DNA from: Halichoerus grypus
Lineage: Eukaryota > Chordata > Mammalia > Carnivora > Phocidae
Assembly (NCBI RefSeq): GCF_964656455.1
Contig: NC_135713.1
Location: 189,404,187 to 189,468,186, forward strand
Length of the DNA: 64,000 nt
Direction: 5' to 3'
The notes under the pieces were generated by a model. The model was not told the origin of the DNA and did no database searches. It was given only the letters and a program-made list of their open reading frames with translations. Of this stretch, positions 11,116 through 35,941 are shown in pieces (positions within the stretch are counted from its first letter, which is position 1; every line of letters starts with the position of its first letter). Both the position numbers and the translations under genes were made by a program.

Positions 11116-12440
11116 GGTTCATTCAGGTGGGCAGAAAGCGAGGAGAGCTTCTGGGCCACCAGGGAGGGTCTGGAGCTCTGGCTTCTTGAGGGCTGAAAAG
11201 GTAGGATGCCTGCGTCCTGAGAACCCCACGAAATCCCCTGTTTCAGGCAGCCTAACCCACATGAAGACCCTTCCCCAGAAAAAGAAAGCCTAGGAACTTC
11301 TCGTGGCCATCCTAGCTCAAGAAAGCTCTCCCAGCCTGGCAAGGTGGGTGCGAGATAGGTCACCCCCTCTAAAGTCAGGGTCCCTCATCCAGGGGTCAGC
11401 TGTGTAGGGGTCCAGGCCACTGGGGGGACCACTAGGTGCCAGGTCGTCTTTATCCTCCATCCATCTCTCTCTGCAACACTACCCCCTGCCCCGAACGCCA
11501 GCTCGAGCCCCTCAGCTGTCACCGTTTAGCCCTGGAATGACAGGCGTCCAGACTCCGTGCGCCCAGCCGCATTCAAGGCCATTGAGCTTAGCACCCCTGG
11601 GCCCCGGTCCCCCCTCCCTCTGCCCCCAGTCGCTAATTTTATTGACCTGTAAAAGGCACGTTGCTGGCAGGGGAGATAACTGAAGGCGAAGTGGGGAGCA
11701 GATGGGCAGAAGACAGGCCCCAGGAGGTGGAGATGTGACAGCAGGGAGAAGGGTGACTTCTGGAACCAAGGCCAAGGGACACTGGAGATTAGAAGGAAGA
11801 CAGGCCCGGGGGAGAGGGGTACCCTTTGGGGAGACGGAGACCAGAGAAACTGGAACTGGAATTTCAGCCTCCATCAGACAAGAGACAGACTGGAGAAAGA
11901 AGGTGCTGGGGAAAAGAGAGGGCTTCATTTCCTGGTCTACCCCTTAGGCAGGACCAAGGATGTAGCAGGAGGGAAGGTGGTTAGACGGCGGGAAGGACAG
12001 CCATCCTGCTCTCAAATCTCTGCCCTAGCCCCCTCCCTTCCTCTTGAAGGTGACTCCTGCCTGCTGGGCCTCTTACTACAGAAATAGCCCTTTCCCTGAA
12101 GAATCAACCTAGATCTTGCCTTTCTCTCTCTTCTTTCTTTCTTGTTAAAATGAGAACAGAAAATTTAGGCCTTTACAACTTCCCCCATTCCCATGCCTAC
12201 CTGAGCACCACCCCTCAAGTCCTGGATCTCAGCCTCTCCCCAGCCCAGGGAGGTGACCTGGGGGTTAGGGGAAGATGGAGGGGGCACCACTGGGGTTGGA
12301 ACCTCTAATGAGGTGGAGGGGGCGGGGGGGGCCTCACATTCTGGATGGCTCTCAAATTTAGACTTGTGATGCTCTTTCTAAATAAGGTTACATGAGAGCC
12401 ATAAAGAGGTTGGTTAAAAAAACAAAACAAAACAACTTTA
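11116..12440. other. Intergenic stretch between the CpG-rich exon and DHX58
   Basis: No exon or clear repeat seen up to the L1 fragment. A G-rich run lies near 12320. Confidence 0.5.
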
Positions 12441-12449
12441 ACATTAAAA

Positions 12450-12631
12450 ATATACCACGAAGCAGATCAGGGGAGGGAAGGGGTAACTTGGGAACGAGGA
12501 AACTTTTGAGGGTGATGGCTATGTTCATTATCTTGATTGTGGAGGATAGGTTAAAATTTATCAAACTGTATACTATAAATATGTACAGTGTATTTTGTCA
12601 ATTATACCTCAACAAATCTATTTTTAAAATA
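12450..12631 (+). repeat. L1 LINE 3' UTR fragment
   Basis: The words 'gggtgatggctatgttcat', 'tatcttgattgtgga', 'tatgtacagtgtattttgtc' and 'aattatacctcaacaaa' in this order are typical of an L1 3' end. Confidence 0.75.
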
Positions 12632-12811
12632 TTTTTTTTTTAAGATTTTATTTGAGAGACGGAGATAGCGAGAGAGAGCATGAGCAGGGAAGAGGGAGAA
12701 GCAGCCTCCCCGCCAAGCAGGGAGCCCGATGCGGGACTCGATCCCGGGACCCCGGGATCATGACCTGAGCCAAAGGCAGATGCTTAACCAACTGAGCCAC
12801 CTGGGCACCCC
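12632..12811 (-). mobile_element. CanSINE (tRNA-Lys-type carnivoran SINE)
   Basis: It begins with a poly-T tract and 'taagattttatttgagaga', passes the conserved body 'gatcatgacctgagcc', and ends with the tRNA-like head 'ctgagccacctgggcacccc' in reverse orientation. It abuts the L1 fragment and lies just beyond the presumed 3' end of DHX58. Confidence 0.9.
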
Positions 12812-12843
12812 ACCACATCTTTTCTATAGCAATTTTCTACCAG

Positions 12844-12849
12844 TTTATT
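12844..12849 (-). terminator. DHX58: Candidate poly(A) signal of DHX58
   Basis: TTTATT on the plus strand reads AATAAA on the coding strand, about 415 bp after the DHX58 stop codon. That would give a 3' UTR of about 430 nt, which agrees with the human transcript as I remember it. It is the first AATAAA after the stop that I noticed. Confidence 0.5.
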
Positions 12850-13261
12850 TTCAATTTATGAGGAACCTGAAAAAATTGAAGGGAAGGAATGTCAAGGGGT
12901 CACGGGAAACTGTGTTCATTGCTAGTAGAGTGTGGCCAGCTTCCTGCCCCAGTTTCCCTCCCAATCCCCCCAACCTCTCCCTCCATCTAGCGCATTTGAG
13001 TGTCTGTGGGTGTGAGGGGGGACCTGGGGCCGAGCTGTGGCCCCCGAGCTGCTTCCCCAGTGTGGGAGTCTGAGCCAGCCTGGGCGCCCCAGGTTCCGCT
13101 GTGGCTGGTCAGCATGCCACCCACCCCCACCCCCCCACACACCCCCGAGCTGATGACTCAGGCGGGAGGGGCTTGGAGGCAGGCTTTGCCCAGGAGAAGA
13201 TAGCGGCTGCGGCTTCTCCTGCCCCCTGCAGCCTGAGGCGGGCACTGCAGGGACAAGGTGC

Positions 13262-20769
<7,508 letters not shown>

Positions 20770-20846
20770 CTACCAGGAACCTGATCTGGCCAAGACAGGT
20801 GGGAGTAACACAAACTACACCTGACTTCTGCCCTGTTGGTTCTTAC

Positions 20847-20930
20847 CTGCAACACCTGCCGAGGTGCTGAGGCACTGAGGGGGGCCCGCTTAGCTTAGCT
20901 CTGAGCCGAGCCGGGTGCCACTGGGCTGTG
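20847..20930 (-). other. DHX58: DHX58 noncoding exon 1 (5' UTR)
   Basis: A clean donor, GCAG followed by GTAAGAACC, ends this segment at 20847. The next exon starts at an acceptor at 20629, one base before the ATG. The 5' limit is estimated from the ISRE just upstream, because the transcription start cannot be read from sequence alone. Confidence 0.65.
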
Positions 20931-20932
20931 CT

Positions 20933-20957
20933 GAAATCGAAAACAGAAACTGAAACT
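20933..20957 (-). promoter_or_regulatory. DHX58: Interferon-stimulated response element of DHX58
   Basis: Two IRF-type motifs sit together: GAAATCGAAA at 20933-20942 and GAAACTGAAACT at 20946-20957, both of the GAAANNGAAA form. On the coding strand this reads AGTTTCAGTTTC followed by a second TTTCNNTTTC-like block, matching the ISRE consensus. It lies directly upstream of the 5' UTR exon. DHX58 is a known interferon-induced gene, so binding by ISGF3 or IRFs is the natural reading. Confidence 0.85.
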
Positions 20958-20959
20958 GA

Positions 20960-21600
20960 GGGAGGAGTCAACTCGGGCAGAGCTCAACCTTAGCAATCTC
21001 CTTTCCCCTTCTTCCCTTTCCCCGCTCTGTCCTCCTCCCCCAGAAAAGCTGCTGGAAAGCACCCTTTCACTCCTCCTGGGTCCTACCGGCCCCTCCCCCG
21101 AGAGCCCAGTCTCCGCCACCCCGCCCCGCCTCCACTCCTTTTGAACCAGCTGCAACCATGTCCAGGCAGGGCAAGGCGGCCAGGTGGAGACTGGGACCCC
21201 TGCAGCCCCCACACCTGGACCAGGAGCAGCCAGCAGTGGGGAGAAATGGGGGCTGCAGCAGTGCACGTGCCATCACCCCAGGAGCACGGGACTAGGCAGG
21301 AAGCTGGCTGGGGAGCGTGGCCCCAGCACCATCTGAGTTGTTGTGGTTTTTTTTTTTTTAAGATTTTATTTATTTGAGAGAGAGCGAGAGAGCACAAGCA
21401 GGGGGAGTGGGAGAGGGAGAAGCAGGCTTCCCTCTGAGCAGGGAGCCCGATGTGGGGCTCGATCCCAGGACCCCGGGATCATGAGCCAGCCAGGTGCCCC
21501 ATCCATCTGAGGTTATTAATAGGCTCCAGTTCTGCAGGAGGTCCAGGCAGGAACAGGGTCAACCTGCTAAAGTTGAAAGACCCTACTAAAGAAACAATCA
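20960..21600. other. Short intergenic stretch between DHX58 and KAT2A
   Basis: About 640 bp separate the DHX58 promoter from the KAT2A poly(A) signal. It holds the upstream DHX58 promoter and one CanSINE; no exon is seen. Confidence 0.7.
21347..21500 (-). mobile_element. CanSINE, internally shortened
   Basis: Poly-T, 'aagattttatttatttgaga' and the body up to 'ccccgggatcatga' are present. It then jumps to 'gccagccaggtgcccc', so about 35 bp of the tRNA-like head is missing. Confidence 0.85.
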
Positions 21601-21621
21601 CACAGAGAAAAAAAAAAGAGC

Positions 21622-21627
21622 TTTATT
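21622..21627 (-). terminator. KAT2A: Poly(A) signal of KAT2A
   Basis: TTTATT on the plus strand reads AATAAA on the coding strand, about 500 bp after the KAT2A stop codon. I noticed no other AATAAA between the two, so the transcript probably ends near 21605. Confidence 0.75.
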
Positions 21628-22122
21628 GTTCCCTCTGAGGGATTAATGCCAGGAAATGGTCCCCAGGCCCCCCACCCCTGGGGGACAGACAGAACAGTGC
21701 AGGGTGAGGGGTGAGGCATGGCCCCTCCAGTCCCAGTTGAACTTCCAAACACGAGCCCCCTCCCTCAAGCTAAAATGGGCAGTCCCGACCCTTGAGGAAA
21801 CAGTGGGCCGGACTCCATGGCTCTGTGGGGACAGGGCTGGGGGCCACCGAGGCTGGGCAGGGCTTATCCTTAGCCACCAGCCACTTTAGAGGGGCTGAAC
21901 CCCAGCCCCAGGAGACCCCTCCCCAAGGCCAGATACAACGAAAGCTCAGTCTGCAGGCGTGGGGGCGCCCGCGGATCCAGAAAGGGCTGCAGGGCCCGGG
22001 GGGGGGGGGGGCTGGAGTGTCTCAAGCTGAGAGGCACGTGGGCGCCAGGGCCGCCCCTCGCAATCGGATCAGAACCCGAGGTGGAGACAGTCCAGGTCGG
22101 GGCTGCGGTCCAAAGCCAGGCG

Positions 22123-29418
<7,296 letters not shown>

Positions 29419-29522
29419 GGCCTCCCCCGCAGCGGAGCGCGGCGCGGCGCGGCGCTCCCAGCCCTAGGGCCGCATGGGCAACCGGCGCTCAGTGCGCAGG
29501 CGTCGCTGCACCGGAGCATGGT

Positions 29523-29534
29523 GGGAGTTGTAGT
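29523..29534 (-). promoter_or_regulatory. KAT2A: ZNF143/Staf-type motif in the KAT2A promoter
   Basis: On the coding strand the site reads ACTACAACTCCC followed by ACCATGC, the ZNF143 (SBS) consensus form ACTACAANTCCC. It lies about 105 bp upstream of the KAT2A ATG, within the CpG-rich promoter. The same core occurs in the RAB5C promoter. Confidence 0.65.
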
Positions 29535-29539
29535 CTTCC

Positions 29540-30560
29540 ACTGCCGCTCCCTTAGCCTCCAGCTTCCAGACTTTTCTGTCTTGTTTTTGGGTCCCAGACA
29601 AGCAAGTGAACCCTGAGCCATTACCCCAGATTGGCTCCTCCTGACTTCTAATCTCTCTTTGAAGGCCTCCGGGATAGTGAAGATTGCTGTTTTCTTGGGG
29701 ACTTGGAGAAGCATCTGAGAAAACAGGCTTCTGTTGACGGGAATCGTGGAATCTGCCCACCTCCCAAGCCTGGGGGTAGAAGTGCCGCCCTGGGGTCTGG
29801 AGTTGTGTGGGCTTCCCGGCACATTCCCCTCCCACGCCCACCCCGGCCCTGTCCCACGCGTCTGCAGACATAGAATTGCAGCTACAGCGGAGATTAAGAA
29901 GCAACACTTCTATTTCCTGACCCGTGAAGGGGTTACACTGGTGTGCTCTCTGTGGGATAATTCGGTTGTACTCTCTGGTGCACTTTTTTGTATAACGTTA
30001 TACTTCAGCAGTAAAGGATTGTTACAAAAGCACTGAGCGCCAGAGGATGGCCATGGTCACGAAGCAGGATACCGAGATGAGGATGAGGTAGAAGTAAAGG
30101 AGAGCACATCCTAGTGTATGTGAGCGGCTCTCCCCCTAACACCGTGGGCACCTCGAGGGCAGGGCCCGCGTCTTCATTTTGCCCCAGAGCCCAGCCCTGA
30201 GCCTGCCACAGTAGACCCAGGGTCTGATGCACGAAGGAAACCAGGAAGCCGCGTTCACCTCCCAAGCCCCATGTGCGGGGTCAGAGAAAGGACGTTCGGA
30301 GAATGGAAGACCCCAAGGCCACAACCCCTTGGCTCTGTTCAGGGGACAATCCTTCTTGTCCTCAGGCCCGATTCTTGGAAGGGCAAGAGCCCAGCGGCTC
30401 AATCTTGTCCCTGCCCTGTGCTGGTGAGCGCTCCAGGGTCTGGCTTCCACGTCCAGCCTCAGCCTACGCAGGTGCCTCACAGCCCGGAGCTGGGGAAGGG
30501 CCTGAGAAGGGGGCAGGCGCCAGGACAAGAGCAGCAGCGGCGCGCCAGGGCGGCTGACAA
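29540..30560. other. Intergenic stretch between the KAT2A and HSPB9 promoters
   Basis: KAT2A and HSPB9 are transcribed away from each other. No exon is seen here. An L2 tail occupies about 30120-30240. The rest has no match that I recognise. Confidence 0.6.
30120..30240 (+). repeat. L2 LINE terminal fragment
   Basis: 'cacctcgagggcagggcccg' followed by 'cccagagcccagcc' and 'cacagtagacccagggtc' follows the last part of the L2 3' end. Confidence 0.5.
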
Positions 30561-30684
30561 CCTGATCTGTGGAGGCAGGACTCGCGTTGCGGACCGCCCG
30601 GGCCGGCCCCAGGGGAGCCGAGCCGGGCTGCTCGGAGCGGGGCCGCGCAAGGGCCTCTCGGGGTGTGCGCGCCGCGGTCGCGAG

Positions 30685-30732
30685 CCCAGCGCCACGCCCA
30701 GCGCCTCGCCCAGCGCCACGCCCAGCGCCACG
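30685..30732. repeat. Four 12-bp tandem repeats upstream of HSPB9
   Basis: The unit CCCAGCGCCACG occurs four times head to tail, the second copy with one change (CTCG). It ends 28 bp before the HSPB9 ATG, so it lies in the 5' UTR or core promoter. Confidence 0.9.
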
Positions 30733-30760
30733 CGCCCTTGGACAGCAGTTGCGCCCTCGG

Positions 30761-31249
30761 ATGCAGCGGGTCGGTAGCGGTCTCCCCAGCGGGAGCCGGG
30801 TGGCGTCCCGCAGTCCCAGCGTGGCCGTCGCCGAACAGAACCAGGTGGCCACGCTGCCGGTACGGCTGCTCAGGGACGATGCGGCGGCTGTGCGGAACAA
30901 CGTCCACGCAGAGGATGGCTTCCAGATGAAGGTGGATGCCTACGGCTTTACCCCCGAGGAGCTGGTGGTGCAAGTGGACGGCCAATGTCTGATGGTGACC
31001 GGCCAGCGACAACTGGAGGGCTGCAGCCCGGATGGGGCCGGCTACCGCGTGGCGCAGAGGGTGCACCGGCAGATGCAACTACCGCCGGACCTGGATCCTG
31101 CCTCCATGACCTGCAGCATGACCCCCTTGGGCCAGCTGTGTGTCCGAGGCCCGTGCCGGGCGCTGCCTTCCCCTGAAGCCCAAAAAGGCCCATCCCCGAG
31201 AGTCCGGGGCCGTGGCTCTAAGAAGTGCCAACCTAGCCTGACCCAGTAA
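30761..31249 (+). CDS. HSPB9: Small heat-shock protein B9
   Basis: Intronless gene for a small heat-shock protein, reported in human as testis-specific (a cancer/testis antigen). The predicted product is 162 aa, against 159 in human. The start gives MQRVG, as in human. The alpha-crystallin domain spans about residues 53-130, from 'GFQMKVDAYGFTPEELVVQV' through 'PASMTCSMTPLGQLCVRG'. As in human HSPB9, I see no C-terminal I-x-I/V motif. The C-tail is basic and Ser/Pro-rich. The frame is open upstream to 30569, but the only starts there are non-ATG (GTG), so I use 30761. It is the only plus-strand gene found. No AATAAA follows; AGTAAA at 31245-31250 overlaps the stop codon and could serve as a weak signal. 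Confidence 0.95.
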   Translation: MQRVGSGLPSGSRVASRSPSVAVAEQNQVATLPVRLLRDDAAAVRNNVHAEDGFQMKVDAYGFTPEELVVQVDGQCLMVTGQRQLEGCSPDGAGYRVAQRVHRQMQLPPDLDPASMTCSMTPLGQLCVRGPCRALPSPEAQKGPSPRVRGRGSKKCQPSLTQ

Positions 31250-31259
31250 ACAACCACTG

Positions 31260-32000
31260 TAGTGTGCAGCAGCAGCCTTGGTGTTGTGGTCTTTTCTTGG
31301 GGCTGGGGTCAGAGGTTGAGGCATAACGAGATACAGAGAGGGCCAGTGGGGGGTCCCGGGAGGCAGGAAAGGCACTTTAAGGTGGTGGTCCACCAAGAAT
31401 CAGGCCTCTGTGGCCCTGGGAGAAGCTGGGGGAGCTCAGTGGACCAACAGCCCAGCCCCTGGCAACTGACAGCAAGAGCTCCAGCAGGGAGCAGCAGAGG
31501 GCCAAGGAGGCCTACAGGGGCACCAGGCTCCACAAGCAGCAGAGGGCCCGGACAGACCAGGGACCAGACAGATGGCTTGGACCTGGTGTAGGGCGGTGCC
31601 TTGGCCTCATGACCAGCTCAAGGTTCCAGAGGTCACCTGGGAAAGGGTGAGAGGACCCAGCCCTTCACAAGGTACAGACTAACCAAAAAAACCCCAAAGA
31701 GGTTGTTTTGGTGTTTCAGAGACCAACTATTTTCAGTCTACGGCCATCCCACCCTGAACGCACCCGACTATTTTCAAATACAAACTGCACATCACCCCAA
31801 TATAATCTGGAGGGGGGCGGGGGAAAGGCAAATGCAGGTCCCTCAACTTCGAACTTGGTGAGATTCAGCCCCAGGTCACTCTCACCCCACCCCCACCCCC
31901 TAAAGCTGGTACCAGTAAGGGCCTCTTTCTCTTGGTTACCATGACCACCAGCATCCTCTCACTTTTGGAGGGGGGGAGCCTTTGTTCCGTAAGATTCAGT
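31260..32000. other. Intergenic stretch between the convergent HSPB9 and RAB5C 3' ends
   Basis: No exon or recognisable repeat seen. Confidence 0.5.
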
Positions 32001-32905
32001 GGTTCATTTTAAATTAACTTCAAGTAAGCTAGAGCGGATATGGTCTGATAAACTCTGCCAGAGAAAGACACGGAAGACAAGCGGAAGGTCGATCGATCGG
32101 CTGACTATATTGACAAGATACTGATTGGTTACATGTTGAAGAAAACATACAATACAAAATACAGAAAAAGTTGGTTCCATCCCCTCCCAGTCCCCCCCCC
32201 TTACCCACCCATCCCCAAATACTCATCATCGTGATTTGGTCAGAACAGGGCTCAGAGCCAGAGGTCAGGGTGACGGGGGGGGGGGGGGGGGCAGGTTGTG
32301 GGCAATGGGTTGGTGGCTGTCACAATAATGCTGTGGTAATGCTGTGGTTTCTCTCCCAGCTGTGAGTCAGGGGGTGAGTGGGGGCTGCAGCCTGATGACA
32401 GCCAGCTGAGGGAAGAGCTCTCTCTCCCTTCCCTCACCCCTAGGGCCTGCCCCACCACCCAGAACCAAGCCCACTCCAAACATGGTAAGGATATGGATGC
32501 TCTTGCTGAGTCTGCTAATCAGCAAGAGGGAAAGAAGGGTAACTGCTCCAACCCCCGCCTCCCCACATACAAGGGTAGGGGGGAACAGGGGCACGTGGCT
32601 ACTACCGGCAAAGGAAGAGTGGGAGAGCAGTAGAAAGGGCTGGAAGTGGGAAGAGCAGAAGATCATATATATTAAAAAAGTGACTTAAGACTTAAAATTG
32701 AATTAGTATTTGTACAGAAAGGTGCAGGTGGAATAACTCACTCCGGCCTATGATCAAAATTCTATGGAGAAATCATGGCGGACCCCTCCCTCTGCCCCCA
32801 CCCCCCCCAGTGGTAGCCCGAGTCGTTAAGTGCGATTGGTTAGAGTGGATTCCAGTCGGGTCGGTCAGGCGGAGGAGGCGGGGGCCGCGGGCAGGCAGGG
32901 GGGGC
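32000..32905 (-). other. RAB5C: Presumed 3' UTR of RAB5C
   Basis: About 900 bp follow the RAB5C stop codon. I could not find a canonical AATAAA on the coding strand, so the left limit is a guess from the usual UTR length. It includes an AT-rich stretch at about 32650-32760 and a 17-base G-run at 32275-32291. Confidence 0.4.
32275..32291. repeat. G17 mononucleotide run
   Basis: Seventeen consecutive G on the plus strand, hence C17 in RAB5C sense. Likely length-variable and prone to sequencing error. Confidence 0.9.
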
Positions 32906-35897
32906 TCAGTTGCTGCAGCACTGGCTCCGGCTGGCTGGGCTGTTCTCCTGGAGGTCCACGCCTCGGCTCCGGCTCGGAGCACCAGCTGCATTCTGGGGCT
33001 CGTTCTTGGGAAGCTTCTTAGCTGTTTGGAAGAGGAGGGGAAAAATGTGTTTGTGGGGGTACCCCAATGCTCTTCCAAGTCCACTTGAGTGGAAGCTGGC
33101 CTTTTTACCACCCCATGTGCGATAACCCATTGAGGGCTCTGCTTCTATGTGCCACGTGCATTCTGAGTGATTCAGGAAACTGAGGCAAAGAGAGGTTAAA
33201 TAACCTGCCCAGAACCACAGAGTTAAGTAATAAAACAAGGATTTGAATCTGGGCAGGATGACTCACTACAGAGCCAGATGGGTCTAAAAATCCTAAGTAT
33301 TAGGTTAGGGGGAGGGTCATGTAGGGTTTTAGGTGGGTGATAAGCTGAAGGGTCAGAAAGTAAAATGTAGAGACTTTGGCCCCAGGCTTTAGAAACTTCT
33401 GGGGTGAACTATCTACATCTGGGAATCAGATAAAGGGATCCTACAGACCTACTACATACTACAGACAGCAGGCAAGTGACAGGACCCAGGTCAGGGGAGA
33501 GGAGGCGAGCAACTCACCTATTGCCATGAAAATTTCATTCACGTTCATTGCAGTCTTTGCTGATGTCTCCATGAACAGCAAACTGTTGTCGTCTGCATAG
33601 GCTTGTGCTTCCTGATTTGGATGGAGGTGAGAAAGTGAGTAGGAGGGAAATGATGACAGTTGGCAGGGGCCAGGGCCCAGGATAAAAATCTCCCCTCATC
33701 ACAGTCGCTTTATACACAACAGAGACAATGCAGGGGTTTTCAGGCCGAGGGCTCTCCTGCCCTGGGTGCCCCCCACCGCAGACACCTGCACCATAACCCC
33801 AAGGCCCCCACTTCATGTACAGCACCTTTCAGCTCACAAACATTGGCAGATGTTTCACTCAGGTTTCCCTAGGTCCATTCTGCCTTCTTGCTCTTCAAAA
33901 TCACTAAGCTAGGAAATACTTCTAGAAAGTTATCCTACAAATGCACTCGCACACATAGAAAAAACACAAAAGTATGTGGATGTTGACTGTAGTGCTCTTT
34001 CTAGTCTTTCGATGCTACAACCAACCTAGAAGTCCATCGGTTAGGGCTTGGTAAAAAAAAATGCACAATATATAGAGCACACTCCGATCTATGTAAAGAA
34101 AGGGATTCAGGGGCAGCTGCGTGGCTCAGTCGGTTAAGCATCTGCCTTCGGCTCAGGTCATGATCCCAGGGTCCTAGGATCGAGCCCAACATTGGGCTCC
34201 CTGCTCAGTGGGCAGTGTACTCATTCCTCTGTTCCTCCCCCACCCAGCTCTCTCCCCTCCTCCTCCCTCTCTCTCCCAATCTCAGATAAATAAATAAAAT
34301 CTTAAAAAAAAAAAGGGGGGGATTCATACATATGTGCACATTTCTAGAAAAATAAACTGATGAATTTGGGGGAAGGGAGATTGAGTTTCTGGGTTAGGGA
34401 TTTACATTTCGTTCTATATACCTTCTTGTACTGTGTAAATTTTATTTGTGCATGTATTATGTGGAAAAAAGTAATTCTTTTTCAGTATGTTTCATTAAAA
34501 AGTGAGTTTACACAAAAAATAAGCAGCAGCTTCAGCGATCCTTATGCATACACACGTCACCAACCGACAAGAACAAGGAGGCAGACAATTGCTTTAGGCC
34601 CTCGCTCAAGTCAGGAGCGGACAGCAGATCAAAGCTCCCAGGCCACCTCCCAGCCTGGCCCATCACAAAGCCCCCAGAGCAGGCTAGGCTGAGCTGCGAG
34701 TGGAGCTGGCTTACTCCGCCCTGCCAAGTCCTGTCCATCCCCCTACCTGGAATTCCACGGCTCTCTTGCTGGCCAGGTCCGCCTTGTTCCCTGCAAGCGC
34801 GATGACGATGTTGGGGCTGGCCTGCCTCTGTAGCTCCTTCACCCAGTTCTTGGCCCGTGCAAATGTATCCTGAGGAGACAAGGCCAGAAGGTCAAAGAGA
34901 CAGAGGAGGCATTCTGCCCAGGGCCACTCACTAGAGAAGCTCGAACTGGCAGAGCCAAGGTGTCTAAGAGGTCACGGCCCTGAAGACTCTGGTGAGACAC
35001 CCCCAAACGACAGAGGAAATCTGCCCACACCCCATCCAGGAACAAAGTGTCGAGAAGTAAGGGGAAATCTTTACTGTGTTGGTGATGTCATAGACCACGA
35101 TGGCAGCCTGGGCCCCCCGATAGTACATGGGGGCCAGGCTGTGATACCGCTCCTGTCCGGCTGTGTCCCAGATCTCAAATTTGACTGTTGTGTCGTCCAA
35201 ACAGACCGTCTGCGTGAGGAAGGCCGCTGGAAGAGGGAAGGCAGGATTACAGGCAGGAAGGAGCTCCAGAAGCCACCCCACATACCTCTAGTACTCTTGT
35301 CTGAGCTCTGGCGTTTAGAGGCCCTCTGCTGAGATGGGCCCAGAGAAGCCCCCAGCCCAGCAGCCAAACCAGGTCCGAGCAGGGCAGGCGGAGCTTGTTT
35401 GTTTCTGTCATGGGTCGAGGGGGCAGGGGGCCACACAGGCTTTACAGACCCACACCAGGCAAGGGCAGCGGGAAGTCAGCCTGCCCGTGAGCCATTTCGG
35501 CAGCAGCCTCTGAGGAGGCATGTGGCAAGGGGCAGGAGTGGCAAAACCCAGGGGAAAGCTGACTCCAAGCACAGAAGGGTGGGCCCACCCACCCACTCCT
35601 CCTCCTCCTCCCCCTCCTCCCTCCTCTCACAGAGAACAGTCCAGCTGGAAACCTCTACAGTCCCTCAGTTTGCTCCAGCCCAGGGGTGTTACTGGCCTTC
35701 GGTTTCCTGAGGACACTGTCACACACTTAGCTACACTGGGGACGCCTGAAAGTACGCGCTGTTCTACTGCCAGGCGGAGGCTGGGTGGCTGGCTTCCCAG
35801 CTGCCCCTGCCACCTCCAGGCATGCTGGCTAGCTACCAACCCCAGTTTTGACCTTGACCCATTCCTGATTGGCCACCCTGTGGTTCGACCTTCAGGG

Positions 35898-35941
<44 letters not shown>

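Noticed and set aside
29930..30040. Possible small structured RNA near 'gaaggggttacactggtgtg'
   Set aside because: I could not match it to a tRNA, snRNA or 7SK form, and no clear promoter or paired stems are evident by eye.
30569..30760. In-frame extension of HSPB9 upstream of 30761
   Set aside because: It begins with GTG and contains no ATG. The family start is MQRVG at 30761.
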